A stretch of DNA of 64,000 nt from JANNAV01 sp031384695 (lineage in GTDB: Bacteria > Pseudomonadota > Alphaproteobacteria > Rhodobacterales > Rhodobacteraceae), in NCBI GenBank assembly GCA_031384695.1, contig JANNAV010000073.1, forward strand, positions 12,265 through 76,264, read 5' to 3'. Of the stretch, positions 44,969 to 55,442 are shown in pieces (position 1 is the first letter of the stretch; every line of letters begins with the position of its first letter). Under the pieces are notes generated by a model. It saw nothing but the letters and a program-made list of their open reading frames with translations. It ran no database searches and had not been told where the DNA came from. The position numbers and the translations under genes were made by a program.

Positions 44969-45382
44969 TCAGGGGTTGCGCGCCTGCGCATCCTCGATGG
45001 CGCTGGGCAGGTTGTCGATGGCGCGGGTGATCTCGCGCACGTCCCAGGGCAGGGGTTTGCGGATCGCGGTGGTGCCGTCCTTGTCGATCAGCACCAGCGC
45101 AAAGCCGCGCGGGCGCAGTTTCAGCCGCAGGGCGGAAGGGGTGGCGGGGTCGGTATCGGTGATGACGATCACATCGCGGGCCGCGAGGGCCTTGGGATCC
45201 TGGCCGAGCAGGGCCATCTGGCGGATGAAAGCGGGGTCGGCGGGGCTGTCGGCAAAGATGATGACCGGGCGCTTGAGGTAGAGGAAATCGGCCAATGCGA
45301 CACCAGCGGCGGGGGTGGGGGATTGGGCGAGTGCCGCAAGTGGCAGCAGGATTGCGATGACGAGGATATATAGGGGTTTCAT
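44969..45382 (-). CDS. Periplasmic DUF4174-type protein
   Basis: 137 aa. Signal peptide (LYILVIAILLPLAALAQ), then a thioredoxin-like domain of the DUF4174 type: RPVIIFADSPADPAFIRQM, RDVIVITDTDPATPSALR, FALVLIDKDG and WDVREITRAIDNLP. No CxxC, so it is not a redox thioredoxin. It lies antisense between pccA and mcm, its stop 3 nt from the pccA stop. A long open frame upstream on this strand is antisense to mcm and was not used. Confidence 0.78.
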   Translation of the reverse strand: MKPLYILVIAILLPLAALAQSPTPAAGVALADFLYLKRPVIIFADSPADPAFIRQMALLGQDPKALAARDVIVITDTDPATPSALRLKLRPRGFALVLIDKDGTTAIRKPLPWDVREITRAIDNLPSAIEDAQARNP

Positions 45383-45463
45383 GGTGTCTCCTTGGCCAAG
45401 ATATAGGCGAGGTTGCAGCAAAACCCAAGCGCGCCGGGGGGTTATCCCGGTCTGGAGGATGTG

Positions 45464-47593
45464 ATGACGGACAAGTTGGCGGATTGGGCGGCGCAGGCTG
45501 CAAAAGAGATGAAGGGGGCCAGCGCCGGGGGGCTGGTCTGGCACACGCTTGAGGGGATCGCGGTCAAGCCGCTTTATACCGAGGCGGATCTGGCGGGGCT
45601 GGCGCATCTGGGCGGCGTGCCGGGGGTGGCACCGTTCACGCGCGGGGTGCGGGCCACGATGTATGCCGGGCGGCCCTGGACCATCCGGCAATATGCGGGA
45701 TTTTCCACCGCCGAGGAAAGCAACGCGTTTTACCGCAAGAATCTGGCGGCGGGGCAGCAGGGGGTCTCGGTCGCCTTCGATCTGGCGACCCACCGGGGCT
45801 ACGATTCCGATCATCCGCGCGTTGAGGGGGATGTGGGCAAGGCCGGGGTGGCGATTGATTCCGTGGAGGACATGAAGCTGTTGTTCGACGCCATCCCCTT
45901 GGAAAAGATCAGCGTTTCCATGACGATGAATGGCGCGGTGATCCCGGTACTGGCGGCCTTTATCGTGGCGGGCGAGGAGCAGGGGGTTGCGCGTGCGGCC
46001 CTTTCCGGCACCATTCAGAACGATATTCTGAAAGAGTTCATGGTGCGCAACACCTATATTTATCCGCCCGAGCCTTCGATGCGGATCGTGGCGGATATCA
46101 TCGAATACACCGCCGCCGAGATGCCGAAGTTCAACTCGATCTCGATCTCGGGCTATCACATGCAGGAGGCGGGGGCCAATCTGGTTCAGGAACTGGCCTT
46201 TACGCTGGCCGACGGGCGCGAATATGTGCGCACGGCGATGGCGCGGGGGATGCAGGTGGATGCGTTCGCGCCGCGTCTGAGTTTCTTCTTTGCCATCGGG
46301 ATGAATTTCTTCATGGAGGCGGCGAAGCTGCGGGCGGCGCGGCTTTTGTGGCACCGGATCATGCTGGAGTTTGGTGCGGAGAAGCCCGAAAGCCTGATGC
46401 TGCGCACCCATTGCCAGACCTCGGGCGTGTCCTTGCAGGAGGCGGACCCCTATAACAACGTGATCCGCACCGCTTATGAGGCGATGTCGGCGGTGCTGGG
46501 GGGCACGCAAAGCCTGCACACCAATGCGCTGGATGAGGCGATGGCGCTGCCGACCGAGTTTTCGGCGCGGATCGCGCGCAACACCCAGTTGATATTGCAG
46601 GAAGAAACCGGTGTCACGCGGGTGATTGATCCGCTGGCGGGCAGCTATTACGTCGAGAAGCTGACGGCGGACCTGGCGGCGGCGGCGTGGACGCTGATGG
46701 ATGAGGTCGAGGCGATGGGGGGGATGACACGCGCTGTCGCCTCAGGCATGCCCAAGCTGCGGATCGAGGAATCAGCGGCGCGGCGGCAGGCGGCGATTGA
46801 CCGGGGCACCGAGGTGGTGGTGGGCGTCAACAAGTACCGGCTGGACAAGGAAGATGCGATCGACATCCTTGATATCGACAACGTGGCGGTGCGCGAGGCG
46901 CAGATAGTGCGGCTGCGGGCGATCCGGGCCAGCCGCGATTCGGTGGCCTGCGAGGCGGCGCTGGCCGAGATTACCCGGCGGGCCGAAGCGGGCGGTAACC
47001 TTCTGGAGGCGGCGGTTGCGGCTGCACGGGCGCGGGCGACGGTGGGAGAGATCAGCATGGCAATGGAAAAGGTGTTTGGCCGCCACCGGGCCGAGGTGAA
47101 GATGCTGGCGGGGGTTTATGGGGCCGCCTATGAGGGCGACGCCGGTTTTGCCGCCATTCAGGCCGATATCGAGGCGTTTGCCGTAGAGGAAGGCCGCCGC
47201 CCGCGCATGCTGGTGGTGAAGATGGGGCAGGACGGGCATGACCGGGGGGCCAAGGTGATTGCCACCGCCTTTGCCGATATCGGCTTTGATGTCGATGTGG
47301 GGCCGCTGTTTCAGACGCCGGAAGAGGCGGCGCAGGATGCCATCGACAATGATGTGCATGTGATCGGCATCAGCAGTCAGGCGGCGGGGCACAAAACGCT
47401 TGCGCCCAAGTTGGTGGCGGCGCTGCGGGCGGCGGGGGCGGGCGAAATTCTGGTGATCTGCGGCGGGGTCATCCCGCAGCAGGATTATCAGTTCCTGTTT
47501 GATCGCGGCGTGAAGGCAATCTTTGGGCCGGGCACCAATATTCCTGATGCGGCGAAGGACATATTGCAGTTGATCCGGGCGGGGCGAAAATAG
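45464..47593 (+). CDS. mcm: Methylmalonyl-CoA mutase (B12-dependent)
   Basis: 709 aa single-chain enzyme converting (R)-methylmalonyl-CoA to succinyl-CoA. Catalytic barrel with [20 protein letters not shown] and [17 protein letters not shown]-terminal B12 domain with [15 protein letters not shown] (base-off DxHxxG) and [19 protein letters not shown]. Length and motifs fit Mcm better than the related ethylmalonyl-CoA mutase. Completes the propionyl-CoA route of the cluster. The epimerase gene is not in the window. Good GGAGG at 45454. Confidence 0.95.
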   Translation: MTDKLADWAAQAAKEMKGASAGGLVWHTLEGIAVKPLYTEADLAGLAHLGGVPGVAPFTRGVRATMYAGRPWTIRQYAGFSTAEESNAFYRKNLAAGQQGVSVAFDLATHRGYDSDHPRVEGDVGKAGVAIDSVEDMKLLFDAIPLEKISVSMTMNGAVIPVLAAFIVAGEEQGVARAALSGTIQNDILKEFMVRNTYIYPPEPSMRIVADIIEYTAAEMPKFNSISISGYHMQEAGANLVQELAFTLADGREYVRTAMARGMQVDAFAPRLSFFFAIGMNFFMEAAKLRAARLLWHRIMLEFGAEKPESLMLRTHCQTSGVSLQEADPYNNVIRTAYEAMSAVLGGTQSLHTNALDEAMALPTEFSARIARNTQLILQEETGVTRVIDPLAGSYYVEKLTADLAAAAWTLMDEVEAMGGMTRAVASGMPKLRIEESAARRQAAIDRGTEVVVGVNKYRLDKEDAIDILDIDNVAVREAQIVRLRAIRASRDSVACEAALAEITRRAEAGGNLLEAAVAAARARATVGEISMAMEKVFGRHRAEVKMLAGVYGAAYEGDAGFAAIQADIEAFAVEEGRRPRMLVVKMGQDGHDRGAKVIATAFADIGFDVDVGPLFQTPEEAAQDAIDNDVHVIGISSQAAGHKTLAPKLVAALRAAGAGEILVICGGVIPQQDYQFLFDRGVKAIFGPGTNIPDAAKDILQLIRAGRK

Positions 47594-48766
47594 CTATTGG
47601 CCAGCCTTGCCTGGTCCAGCCAGCATCAGGACGGTAAAGCCCAGAATGGCGGCCACGATGGAGCCGGACAGAACGCCCAGCCGCACGGCGTTCATTTGCG
47701 CAAGATCGCTGAAGCTGAGTGAACCTATGAACAGCGACATCGTAAAGCCGATCCCGGCAAGAGCGGAGACGCCGAACACATGTATCCAGCCCGCACCGTG
47801 GGGCAGCCTTGCGATGCCGGATTTCACCAACAGCCAGGTGAAACCGAACACGCCTGCAAGCTTGCCCAGCAGCAGACCCAGCGCGATGCCCATCGGCAAA
47901 GGCGAGGCGAGGTCTTGCAAGGTGATCCCGGCCAGCACCACCCCGGCGTTGCCAAAGGCGAACAGCGGCACGATCAGGAATTTGACGTAAGGCCCCAGAC
48001 CGTCTTCAAGTGCGTGCAGCGGCGATTTGCCGAACCGGTCTTTCAGCGGCACGAAAAATGCGGTGATCACCCCGGCGAGGGTGGCATGCACGCCGGATTC
48101 CAGTACCAGCACCCAAAGGATGGTGCCCAAAAGCACAACCGGTGCGATGCGGTGGCCTTTGGTGCGGTGATGCAGATAAAGCCCCGCCAGTGGCAGTAGC
48201 GCCGCCGCCAGATAGATCGCATCCAGATTGGCGGTGTAGAACAGCGCGATGATGATGATGGCGCCGAGATCATCAAGAATGGCCAGCGTCAGCAGGAACA
48301 CCTTGAGCGAGGCGGGCGCGCGTTTGCCCAACAGCGCCAGCACGCCCACCGCAAAGGCGATATCGGTGGCGGCGGGGATGGCCCAACCGGGCAGGGTGGC
48401 CGGGCTTGACCAGTTTATCGCCACGAAAATCAGCGCCGGCACCGCCATGCCGCCCAAAGCCGCAACCCCCGGCAGCAGCACATCGCGCGGATTGCGCAGC
48501 TTGCCCTCCAGCACCTCGCGCTTCAACTCCAGCCCGATCAGGAAGAAGAAGATCGCCATCAACCCGTCATTCACCCACAGGATCACCGGTTTCGAGATGC
48601 CAATGCCGTCGATCAGCACCGAGAACTTCTTGTCGAACAGGCCCTGATAAATCTCGTTGAGGGGGGAGTTGGCGATGATCATCGCAAGGGCTGCGGCCAG
48701 CATCAGGGCAACGCCGCCTGCGGCCTCGTGCTTGAACAGGCGGGTGAGCAGGCTTTCGGGCGGCAT
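47594..48766 (-). CDS. nhaA: Na+/H+ antiporter NhaA
   Basis: 390 aa, about twelve helices. The transport Asp pair is in LAILDDLGAIIIIALFY, and PAATDIAFAVGVLALLG contains the conserved Asp of helix IV. FKHEAAGGVALMLAAALAMI and GLMAIFFFLIGLELKREVLEG are family features. Exports Na+ for protons at alkaline pH. The start at 48766 gives MPPESLLTRLF. Its stop abuts the convergent mcm stop. Confidence 0.96.
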   Translation of the reverse strand: MPPESLLTRLFKHEAAGGVALMLAAALAMIIANSPLNEIYQGLFDKKFSVLIDGIGISKPVILWVNDGLMAIFFFLIGLELKREVLEGKLRNPRDVLLPGVAALGGMAVPALIFVAINWSSPATLPGWAIPAATDIAFAVGVLALLGKRAPASLKVFLLTLAILDDLGAIIIIALFYTANLDAIYLAAALLPLAGLYLHHRTKGHRIAPVVLLGTILWVLVLESGVHATLAGVITAFFVPLKDRFGKSPLHALEDGLGPYVKFLIVPLFAFGNAGVVLAGITLQDLASPLPMGIALGLLLGKLAGVFGFTWLLVKSGIARLPHGAGWIHVFGVSALAGIGFTMSLFIGSLSFSDLAQMNAVRLGVLSGSIVAAILGFTVLMLAGPGKAGQ

Positions 48767-48860
48767 CGGTTTTCCCTGAATTGGCGGCGTTGTGCCAACA
48801 ATGGGGAAAGATGCGGGAATGACAAGGCTTTGGCAGCGCGAAATGGGTGCTGTTGGCTGC

Positions 48861-49247
48861 CTAAAGTTCGTATTCCTGGTTAAGCGCGGGGGGCGGGGCC
48901 AGTTCGGACGGCAGTTTGCGGCGCAGGATGATATCGCCGTTCGGCAGCTTTTCGGGGGCGTGATAGTTGCTGAGATCATCGACCATCGCGATCATGTCGC
49001 GCAGCATCGGCTGCAACTCGCGCAACGCCGGTTCGAGTTCCGAAAGCGCGCGGCCCATGTCATCCAGCGAAGGCTCCACCTCGGCCATCAGGCCGCGAAA
49101 CAGCAGTTTCGCGCCCTCTTCCATCAGGTTGAAGCCGTCGCCTTCGGGGACGCCTTCGGGGGCGCCTTCGGGGGCGGGCGGGGTTTGCTGGGCCGGGGCG
49201 GGGGACGCCGCGAGGGCCAGCAGCAGGGGGAGGGTGAATATCTTCAT
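48861..49247 (-). CDS. Small periplasmic protein of unknown function
   Basis: 128 aa. Signal peptide MKIFTLPLLLALAASPAPAQ, a Pro/Glu spacer with PEGAPEGVPEG, then a long helical region (FRGLMAEVEPSLDDMGRAL, LEPALRELQPMLRDMIAMVDD) and a C-terminal LPNGDIILRRK. I recognise no enzymatic motif. Similar frames are widespread in Rhodobacterales. Single gene with its own short upstream gap. Confidence 0.7.
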   Translation of the reverse strand: MKIFTLPLLLALAASPAPAQQTPPAPEGAPEGVPEGDGFNLMEEGAKLLFRGLMAEVEPSLDDMGRALSELEPALRELQPMLRDMIAMVDDLSNYHAPEKLPNGDIILRRKLPSELAPPPALNQEYEL

Positions 49248-49283
49248 CACGCCAATATGGGGCAAGTGGCGGCAAATTTCAAT

Positions 49284-50324
49284 TCAATCGGCAAGATCAA
49301 GTGTTACCGGGAAATGGTCGGAGGCGGCCAGCAGTGCCGGGGCCAGCGCGGGCGTTGCCAGAACCCCGGGATCGTTCAAAGGGTGCCAGATGCGCCAGGT
49401 GGCGCGGGGGGCGAGGTCGGGCGAAAGCATGATGAAATCTATCAGCGCCTCGAAATAGCGCTTTTGCGGTGCTAACCAGAAGCGCGCGGTGGTGGGCATC
49501 GGGCCGCTGTGCCGGGCAAGCGCCATGGCGGCGTGCGGATCGGTCAGGCGGCGCGGGGGAGGCGCTTGCAGGCCCAGCACGATCTCGACGCCGGAGTGGC
49601 CGAACAGCTTTTCATACTCGTCAAGGCCGGGGCCATCGTTGAAATCGCCCATCACGATCAGGCTTTGCCCCGCCGCAAGATGATCTTCGGCGCGGGCGCG
49701 CAGCCACAGGCATTCGGCCAGTTGGCGGCGGCGGTTGTCGATGGCGATGCGGGTGTATTCGGCGGGCGTCAGATGGCCATGCGGTGCCTTGGATTTGGCA
49801 TGCACGCCGATCAGGCGCAGGTGTTGGCCTGCGGCGGTGGTGACGGCCAGTTCCAGCGGCGGTTTGGAAAACCGCACCACCTCTTGCACGCCGTCGCCAT
49901 TCAGATCGGACCGCCGCGCGCCGTCAAAGCGTGGTGCGCCGACCGCGCCCTCGGATGGAGCAGGCAGGCCTTGTGGATCGTGCCGGGCGGTGAGTTTATC
50001 GGGGTCATAGAGAAAAGCTATTTCCTGTTCAGTGTCAGAGGCATAGCCGATGATGGCGCGGCGCGCGCGCAGCCTGAAGTGCCGTGCGAAGGCTTCGAGG
50101 GCTGCGACGGTGGAGCGGTGGTTGCCGGTATCCGGTGCCTCGATGATCATCACGCCATCGGCATCAAGCGCGGTAAAAACCCGGCCCAACGCCGCCAGTT
50201 GGCTGGTGCGGCTGATCTGATAGCGGGCCGATGGTTCAGCGTCGTTCAGCAGCCTGCCCGCATCATCAAACAGCGCGTTGAACCATTCGACGTTGTAGCT
50301 GGCAAGCCGGAGCGGGCGGCTCAT
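49284..50324 (-). CDS. Endonuclease/exonuclease/phosphatase-family protein
   Basis: 346 aa. EEP fold: RLASYNVEWFNALFDD (Asn at the first strand), VMIIEAPD (metal Glu), IGVHAKSK, VMGDFNDGPGLDEYE (Asp/Asn pair) and SDHFPVTLDLAD (catalytic His). Could be a DNase, RNase or lipid/inositol phosphatase; the sequence does not say. It overlaps the upstream J-domain gene by an ATGA junction. Confidence 0.88.
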   Translation of the reverse strand: MSRPLRLASYNVEWFNALFDDAGRLLNDAEPSARYQISRTSQLAALGRVFTALDADGVMIIEAPDTGNHRSTVAALEAFARHFRLRARRAIIGYASDTEQEIAFLYDPDKLTARHDPQGLPAPSEGAVGAPRFDGARRSDLNGDGVQEVVRFSKPPLELAVTTAAGQHLRLIGVHAKSKAPHGHLTPAEYTRIAIDNRRRQLAECLWLRARAEDHLAAGQSLIVMGDFNDGPGLDEYEKLFGHSGVEIVLGLQAPPPRRLTDPHAAMALARHSGPMPTTARFWLAPQKRYFEALIDFIMLSPDLAPRATWRIWHPLNDPGVLATPALAPALLAASDHFPVTLDLAD

Positions 50325-51028
50325 GCCGGGATGCGGGCCTGAATTTCGCGCCATGCCTGATTGATGGCGATGAGGCGGCGCTCGGCCAGTTGCACGGCCT
50401 CGCGCGGGACACCGCGGGCGATCATCGCATCGGGGTGGCTGTCTTTCACCGCCTGACGCCAGGCGCTGCGGGCGGCGGCGATATCGGCGTTGGGCGCAAG
50501 GCCCAGCACATCGAACGGGTCGCGTTCCGCACCTTCGACAAAGCGGGCGCGCATCACCGCGTAACAGCGGCTGTCGAGGCCGAAGATGGTGGCAACCTCT
50601 GTCAGGAATGCGTCTTCCTGCGGATGGAACCGGCCATCGGCGAGGGCGATGTGAAACAACCCCTCCAAAAGGTCGATCAGCACGTTGCGGTCATCGGCGC
50701 AAAGCGGCTCATCGTTCTGGCGGAACATCGCCGAAACCTTGCGGGCGTAGCTGTCGAACCCGGCCACATCCTGCCGCGCGAGGTTGAAGACGCGGGCGGC
50801 GTTGGCCTCTTCCTCGGGCGGGATGGTAAAGACGCGGCGGAAGGCCGACACCTCGTTGCGCGTCACCTCGCCATCGGCTTTGGCCATCTTGGCCCCCAGA
50901 GCGATCACCGCGATGGTGAAGCCCACCGAGCGTTCGGGGGCGCTGCGCAGGCGGTCGAACACCATGCTGAGGGGTTCGCCCGAAGCGAGGGCGGCGAGGG
51001 CGGCGGCAATACGGGACCAGATCGACAT
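50321..51028 (-). CDS. TerB-like/J-domain co-chaperone (DjlA-like)
   Basis: 235 aa. Residues ~35-150 form a TerB/DjlA-type helical domain (VIALGAKMAKADGEVTRNEV, LFHIALADGRFHPQEDAFL). The C-terminal ~65 residues are a J domain with DPFDVLGLAPNADIAAARSA and the HPD tripeptide in VKDSHPDAM that stimulates DnaK. Unlike E. coli DjlA no N-terminal membrane anchor is evident. Coupled to the downstream EEP gene. Confidence 0.88.
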   Translation of the reverse strand: MSIWSRIAAALAALASGEPLSMVFDRLRSAPERSVGFTIAVIALGAKMAKADGEVTRNEVSAFRRVFTIPPEEEANAARVFNLARQDVAGFDSYARKVSAMFRQNDEPLCADDRNVLIDLLEGLFHIALADGRFHPQEDAFLTEVATIFGLDSRCYAVMRARFVEGAERDPFDVLGLAPNADIAAARSAWRQAVKDSHPDAMIARGVPREAVQLAERRLIAINQAWREIQARIPA

Positions 51029-51070
51029 GGGGCGAGATTAGCGGGTTCTTTGCGGGCTGTCAGGGGGGTA

Positions 51071-51685
51071 TTATTCCAGATGGCGGGGGCCTCGGGGTGT
51101 GGAAAAGCTGGCGCGGATGGCTTTGGCGGCGCCTTGGGTGATGACGATGCGGCGGTCTTGCAGCAGGGGCGCGAGGGCGGCGGCGAGGGCTGTGGCCTCG
51201 GGGTGGGCGATTTCAAGGCGGGTAAGGCGCAGGTGGGAGGCGGGCAGATGTGCCGCCGGATGCAGGGTGCCTTGCCACTGGATCAGCGCCGGAAAGCCGC
51301 CGTCAAAGGGCAGTTTGCCATTGGCGGGCACGGCCATCTGCCAGCGGTAATCGCCGCGTTGCAACGCCACCGGCGTGCCGGTGCCGGGCGGGCATGTGGC
51401 AAGTGCGAGGGCGATATCATCGCAGGCCGCCACCCAGTTGGTCAGGCGCGGCGGGCCTTGGAAGTGATCCAGATCAAACCAGCGCGGCCAAAGCGGGCGG
51501 GGGGCAGCGGGATCGGCGGCGATCACCTCAAGGTATAGATCACCAAGCCCCAGCAGGCGGTTGTGGGTGGCCATATGCGGATGCTGCCCGCCACCGCCAA
51601 GTGTGACGCCAAGCGCCGCCTCGACCGCCGCCACCCCTTCGCCGAGGTTTTCGGCGGCGATGGCGATATGATCCAGACGCAGCAT
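51071..51685 (-). CDS. VOC/glyoxalase-like protein
   Basis: 204 aa. LRLDHIAIAAENLGEGVAAV (first metal His), GGGGQHPHMATHNRLLGLGD and YLEVIAADP form the first VOC module of the Glyoxalase_3 type. The second half is less regular (RLEIAHPEATALAAALAPLL). Enzyme activity unknown. The ATG overlaps the ppx stop, so the two may be cotranslated. Confidence 0.75.
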   Translation of the reverse strand: MLRLDHIAIAAENLGEGVAAVEAALGVTLGGGGQHPHMATHNRLLGLGDLYLEVIAADPAAPRPLWPRWFDLDHFQGPPRLTNWVAACDDIALALATCPPGTGTPVALQRGDYRWQMAVPANGKLPFDGGFPALIQWQGTLHPAAHLPASHLRLTRLEIAHPEATALAAALAPLLQDRRIVITQGAAKAIRASFSTPRGPRHLE

Positions 51686-53214
51686 CAGGCGCTGGTGATC
51701 GAGGTTTCGGCGCGCAGAGCCAGCGCCAGCGAAGCAAAGCGGGCCTCGGATACCTCGCCGTAAAGACCACGGCCTTCTTCGGTAAGGGCGAGGCCAAGCT
51801 GCATTTTCTTCGGGTTCCACGTCAGGTGGCCCGCAACCGCGGGGTCGCCCACCGCGAACATCGCGCCGAACCGCATGGCTTTGCCCAGAACCTCGGCCTC
51901 TTGCAACTCGTCCTCGGTCAAGAGCCGCAACAGCGGTTCCAGCCGCGAGCCGGTGCGCGAGTTCTTGTAGCGGTGCAGCAGGGCGAGGCCCAGAAACACC
52001 CGGCCCGGATGATCGAGCCCGCCAAGGTTGGCGCGGGTGGCGTTATCAAAGCAGGCTTCGGCGCGGTAATCGGGGTGGGCGCGCCAGGTGGTATCGTGCA
52101 ACAGGCAGGCCGCCTTGATCAGGCGCAGACGGTAGGGGGTGGCATCGCGGAACAAAGGCAGCAGAAACTCGAACAGTTTCTTGCCAAAACCGGGGATGCG
52201 CGACGAGGTAAGCTCGGCCATCCGCGCCGCCTCGATCAGGGGATCGCGGGCGCGCAGACGTTCGGGCATCTGCTCGTACAGCAGGCCCTCGCGGATGCCA
52301 TAGGCGGACACGTCAATCTCGGCGGGTTTGAAGACGTGCAGAATTTCGCGCAGCACCTCGCAGGCGAGCGGGACCAGTTCCATCCGTTCCGGCGAGGTGC
52401 CGGTGCGGGCGCGCAGCAGTGCCAGATCGGAGCTGGCGATCCATGCGATGGTATCCAGCACGGATTTGGGGGTCATCCGGTATTCGTGCAGCACGGTCAA
52501 CGGATAGCTGCGGCGCTCCATATCAAGGCGGGCAATCACCCGCCACGAACCGCCCACCAGATAGATGCGGTCACCTTCGGATTTCAGCTCGGTCTGGCAG
52601 TCTTTCAGGATTTTGGCGATATGGGCCGCGCGTTTTTTCGGATCGGCCGAGATTTGTTGCAGGCGGAACGGGCCGAGTCCGGTGGTGGCGCGTTTGCCAA
52701 CCTTGCCGCCGCCGATGCGCGCGAGTTCCATCGAGTTGCCGCCCAGATCGCAGACGATGCCCTTGGCGTCGGGCCAGCCGAGCAGCACGCCTTGCGCGGA
52801 AAGCCGGGCCTCTTCGGCACCGTCCACCACCCACAGCTTCAGGCCGGTCTGGGCCAGTACCTCGGCCTGAAAGGCGGGGCCATCCTCGGCCTCGCGGCTG
52901 GCGGCGGTGGCAACGACGGTGAGGGTCTCGATACCCATGCCTTTGGCGAGCAACGAGAATCTTTTCAGCGCCAGCAGCGCGCGGCGGCGGCCCTCAGGGT
53001 TCAGGCGGCCGGTTTCAGCCAGCCCCTTGCCAAGGCCGCACATGATTTTCTCGTTGTAAAAATACGCGGGAGAACGCGCCGCGCCGTCAAACACCACCAT
53101 CCGCACCGAGTTTGAACCGACATCGACCACCCCCACGCGCGACAAGGCGCGCACCGACGGATCATCGAACAGGGGGCGCCCGAAGGGGCCGTGGTCTTCG
53201 GCAAGATCGTTCAT
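51685..53214 (-). CDS. ppx: Exopolyphosphatase (Ppx/GppA family)
   Basis: 509 aa. Hydrolyses terminal phosphates of polyphosphate (or pppGpp). Actin-like ATPase fold: VGVVDVGSNSVRMVVFDG (P-loop 1), VVATAASREAEDG and VCDLGGNSMELARI (P-loop 2). The C-terminal half includes an HD-like helical part. Lies directly downstream of ppk on the same strand (21 nt gap), giving a polyphosphate synthesis/breakdown pair. Confidence 0.94.
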   Translation of the reverse strand: MNDLAEDHGPFGRPLFDDPSVRALSRVGVVDVGSNSVRMVVFDGAARSPAYFYNEKIMCGLGKGLAETGRLNPEGRRRALLALKRFSLLAKGMGIETLTVVATAASREAEDGPAFQAEVLAQTGLKLWVVDGAEEARLSAQGVLLGWPDAKGIVCDLGGNSMELARIGGGKVGKRATTGLGPFRLQQISADPKKRAAHIAKILKDCQTELKSEGDRIYLVGGSWRVIARLDMERRSYPLTVLHEYRMTPKSVLDTIAWIASSDLALLRARTGTSPERMELVPLACEVLREILHVFKPAEIDVSAYGIREGLLYEQMPERLRARDPLIEAARMAELTSSRIPGFGKKLFEFLLPLFRDATPYRLRLIKAACLLHDTTWRAHPDYRAEACFDNATRANLGGLDHPGRVFLGLALLHRYKNSRTGSRLEPLLRLLTEDELQEAEVLGKAMRFGAMFAVGDPAVAGHLTWNPKKMQLGLALTEEGRGLYGEVSEARFASLALALRAETSITSA

Positions 53215-53235
53215 GAGGGTGTTCCAAAGTGGGCG

Positions 53236-55398
53236 TTATGCAAGGCGCTGCACGTCTTTTGCCCCCGCCGTGCCGCGACCGGACAGCGAGGGGGTTTCCA
53301 TGAAGAAACGGTGGCAATTGAAGGGGTTGCCATCGGCAGGGGCCAGATCGCGGGTATAGCTGCCATCGGGGCCAAGCACCCAGCTTTGCGCCTCGTCGGC
53401 CAGATTGGCGGCCATGATCTGGCCGACGATCTGCGATTTGACGGTGGGGTTGTGAATTTCCACCAGCGTCTCAATACGCCGCGTCAGGTTGCGGCCCATC
53501 CAGTCGGCCGACGAGATGAACACGCGGGCTTTCTTGCCCGGCAGCCCGTGGCCAGAGCCGAAGCAGACGATGCGCGAATGCTCCAGAAACCGGCCGACGA
53601 TGGATTTGATGCGGATGTTTTCCGACAGGCCCGCGATGCCGGGGCGCACGCAGCAGATGCCGCGGATCACAAGGCTGATCTGCACCCCGGCGGCGGAGGC
53701 GGCATAAAGCGCGTCGATCACTTCGGGTTCGGTCAGGCTGTTCATCTTGGCCCAGATCTGCGCCGGACGGCCGGCGCGAGCATGCTCGGCCTCGGCCGCG
53801 ATCAGTTCCAGCAGCCGGGGCTTCAGGCTGATCGGCGCGAAGGCGAGGTTCTCCAGCCCCTGCGGCTGGACGTAGCCCGAGAGGTAATTGAACATCTTGG
53901 TGGCATCGCGGCCCAGTGCGGCATCGCAGGTGAAAAACGACAGATCGGTGTAGATGCGGGCGGTTATGGGATGGTAGTTGCCGGTGCCATAATGGGTATA
54001 GGTAACCAGTTGATCACCTTCGCGCCGCACCACGGTGGAGATTTTCGCGTGGGTTTTATAATGGATAAAGCCGTAAACCACATGCGCGCCCGCGCGTTCC
54101 AACCGGCGCGACTGGCGGATGTTGGCGGCCTCGTCAAAGCGGGCTTTCAACTCCACCAAAGCCGTCACCGACTTGCCCGCCTCGGCAGCCTCGCACAGTG
54201 CCGAGACGATCGGGCTGTCAAGGCTGGTGCGGTACAGCGTCTGCTTGATCGCCAGCACATTGGGATCACGCGCGGCCTGTTCCAGAAAGCGGATCACCAG
54301 ATCGAAGGTTTCATAGGGGTGGTGCAGCAGGATATCCTTTTGTTTTATCGCGGCAAAAAGATCGTTGTCGTTGTCTTGCACCCGTTCCGGCACCCGGGGC
54401 GAGAAGGCGGGCCAGAGGAGATCCTTGCGCGAGGACAGCACCAGTTCCTTCAGATCGGCGATGCCCAGCAGGCCGCGCACCTCGACCACCTCATCTTCGG
54501 TGACGGCCAGTTCTTCCATGATCACGCGGCGCAATTCCTCGGGCGCCCCGGCGCTGAGTTTGAGGCGGATCACCTCGCCCCGGCGGCGGCGTTTGAGCGC
54601 GGTTTCAAACTCGCGCACCAGATCTTCGGCTTCGTCCTCCAGTTCAAGATCGCTGTCGCGCAACACGCGGAACAGGCAATGGCCGCGGTCGCTATAGCCG
54701 GGAAACAGCATGTCGAGATGCAGCAGCAGCAGCTCTTCCAGCGGCAAAAAGCGGTGCTCGCCGGGTTTGCCGGGCAAAGGCACAAAGCGCGCGATCTGCT
54801 GCGGGATCGGCAGCAGGGCCTTGAGGGTGCGGTGATCTGACACCCGCTCCAACGCCAGCGCCAGCGAAAAGCCGGTGTTGGGGATGAAGGGAAAGGGATG
54901 CGCGGGGTCGATGGCGAGGGGCGACAGAACCGGGAACACCTTGTTCAGAAAATGATCTTCCAGAAACTTCAGATCGCGGCCATTCAGTTTGGCGCGGGTC
55001 AGGATGGTGATGCCCTGATCGTCCATCTCGCGGCGCAGCGTGTTGAACACCGATTGCTGGGTCAGCATCAGGCGGCGGGCATCGGCGTTGATCAGGCGCA
55101 ATTGCTCGGTGGGGGTGCGGGCGTCCTCATAGGGAATGGCGTTGCCGCGCCGTTGCAGCGCGCGCAGGCCCGCGACGCGGACGGTGTAGAATTCGTCAAG
55201 GTTGGTGGCCGAGATTGACAGGAAACGCAGGCGTTCCAGCAGCGGCACGGCGCGGTTCGACGCCTCATCCAGCACCCGCCAGTTGAAGGCGAGCCAGCTG
55301 AGCTCGCGGTTGAAAAACCGGTGCGGCCCCGCAATCTCGGCGGGCTCCAGCGCCACCGGCGGCGGGAAGGCGGATTTGAGGAAATCGGCTTTGGTCAT
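53236..55398 (-). CDS. ppk: Polyphosphate kinase
   Basis: 720 aa PPK1. Makes polyphosphate from ATP. N-terminal [22 protein letters not shown]-like catalytic part with [19 protein letters not shown] (phosphorylated His), [20 protein letters not shown] and [16 protein letters not shown]. Upstream of ppx in one operon and 45 nt downstream of hdaA. The start at 55398 gives [14 protein letters not shown]. Confidence 0.96.
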   Translation of the reverse strand: MTKADFLKSAFPPPVALEPAEIAGPHRFFNRELSWLAFNWRVLDEASNRAVPLLERLRFLSISATNLDEFYTVRVAGLRALQRRGNAIPYEDARTPTEQLRLINADARRLMLTQQSVFNTLRREMDDQGITILTRAKLNGRDLKFLEDHFLNKVFPVLSPLAIDPAHPFPFIPNTGFSLALALERVSDHRTLKALLPIPQQIARFVPLPGKPGEHRFLPLEELLLLHLDMLFPGYSDRGHCLFRVLRDSDLELEDEAEDLVREFETALKRRRRGEVIRLKLSAGAPEELRRVIMEELAVTEDEVVEVRGLLGIADLKELVLSSRKDLLWPAFSPRVPERVQDNDNDLFAAIKQKDILLHHPYETFDLVIRFLEQAARDPNVLAIKQTLYRTSLDSPIVSALCEAAEAGKSVTALVELKARFDEAANIRQSRRLERAGAHVVYGFIHYKTHAKISTVVRREGDQLVTYTHYGTGNYHPITARIYTDLSFFTCDAALGRDATKMFNYLSGYVQPQGLENLAFAPISLKPRLLELIAAEAEHARAGRPAQIWAKMNSLTEPEVIDALYAASAAGVQISLVIRGICCVRPGIAGLSENIRIKSIVGRFLEHSRIVCFGSGHGLPGKKARVFISSADWMGRNLTRRIETLVEIHNPTVKSQIVGQIMAANLADEAQSWVLGPDGSYTRDLAPADGNPFNCHRFFMETPSLSGRGTAGAKDVQRLA

Positions 55399-55442
55399 GC
55401 GGGGCTTATCTTTGCGCAATGTAACAGGATGGTGACAGTGTT

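Noticed and set aside
53191..54840. 549-aa open frame antisense to ppk
   Set aside because: Shadow of ppk; composition unlike a protein.
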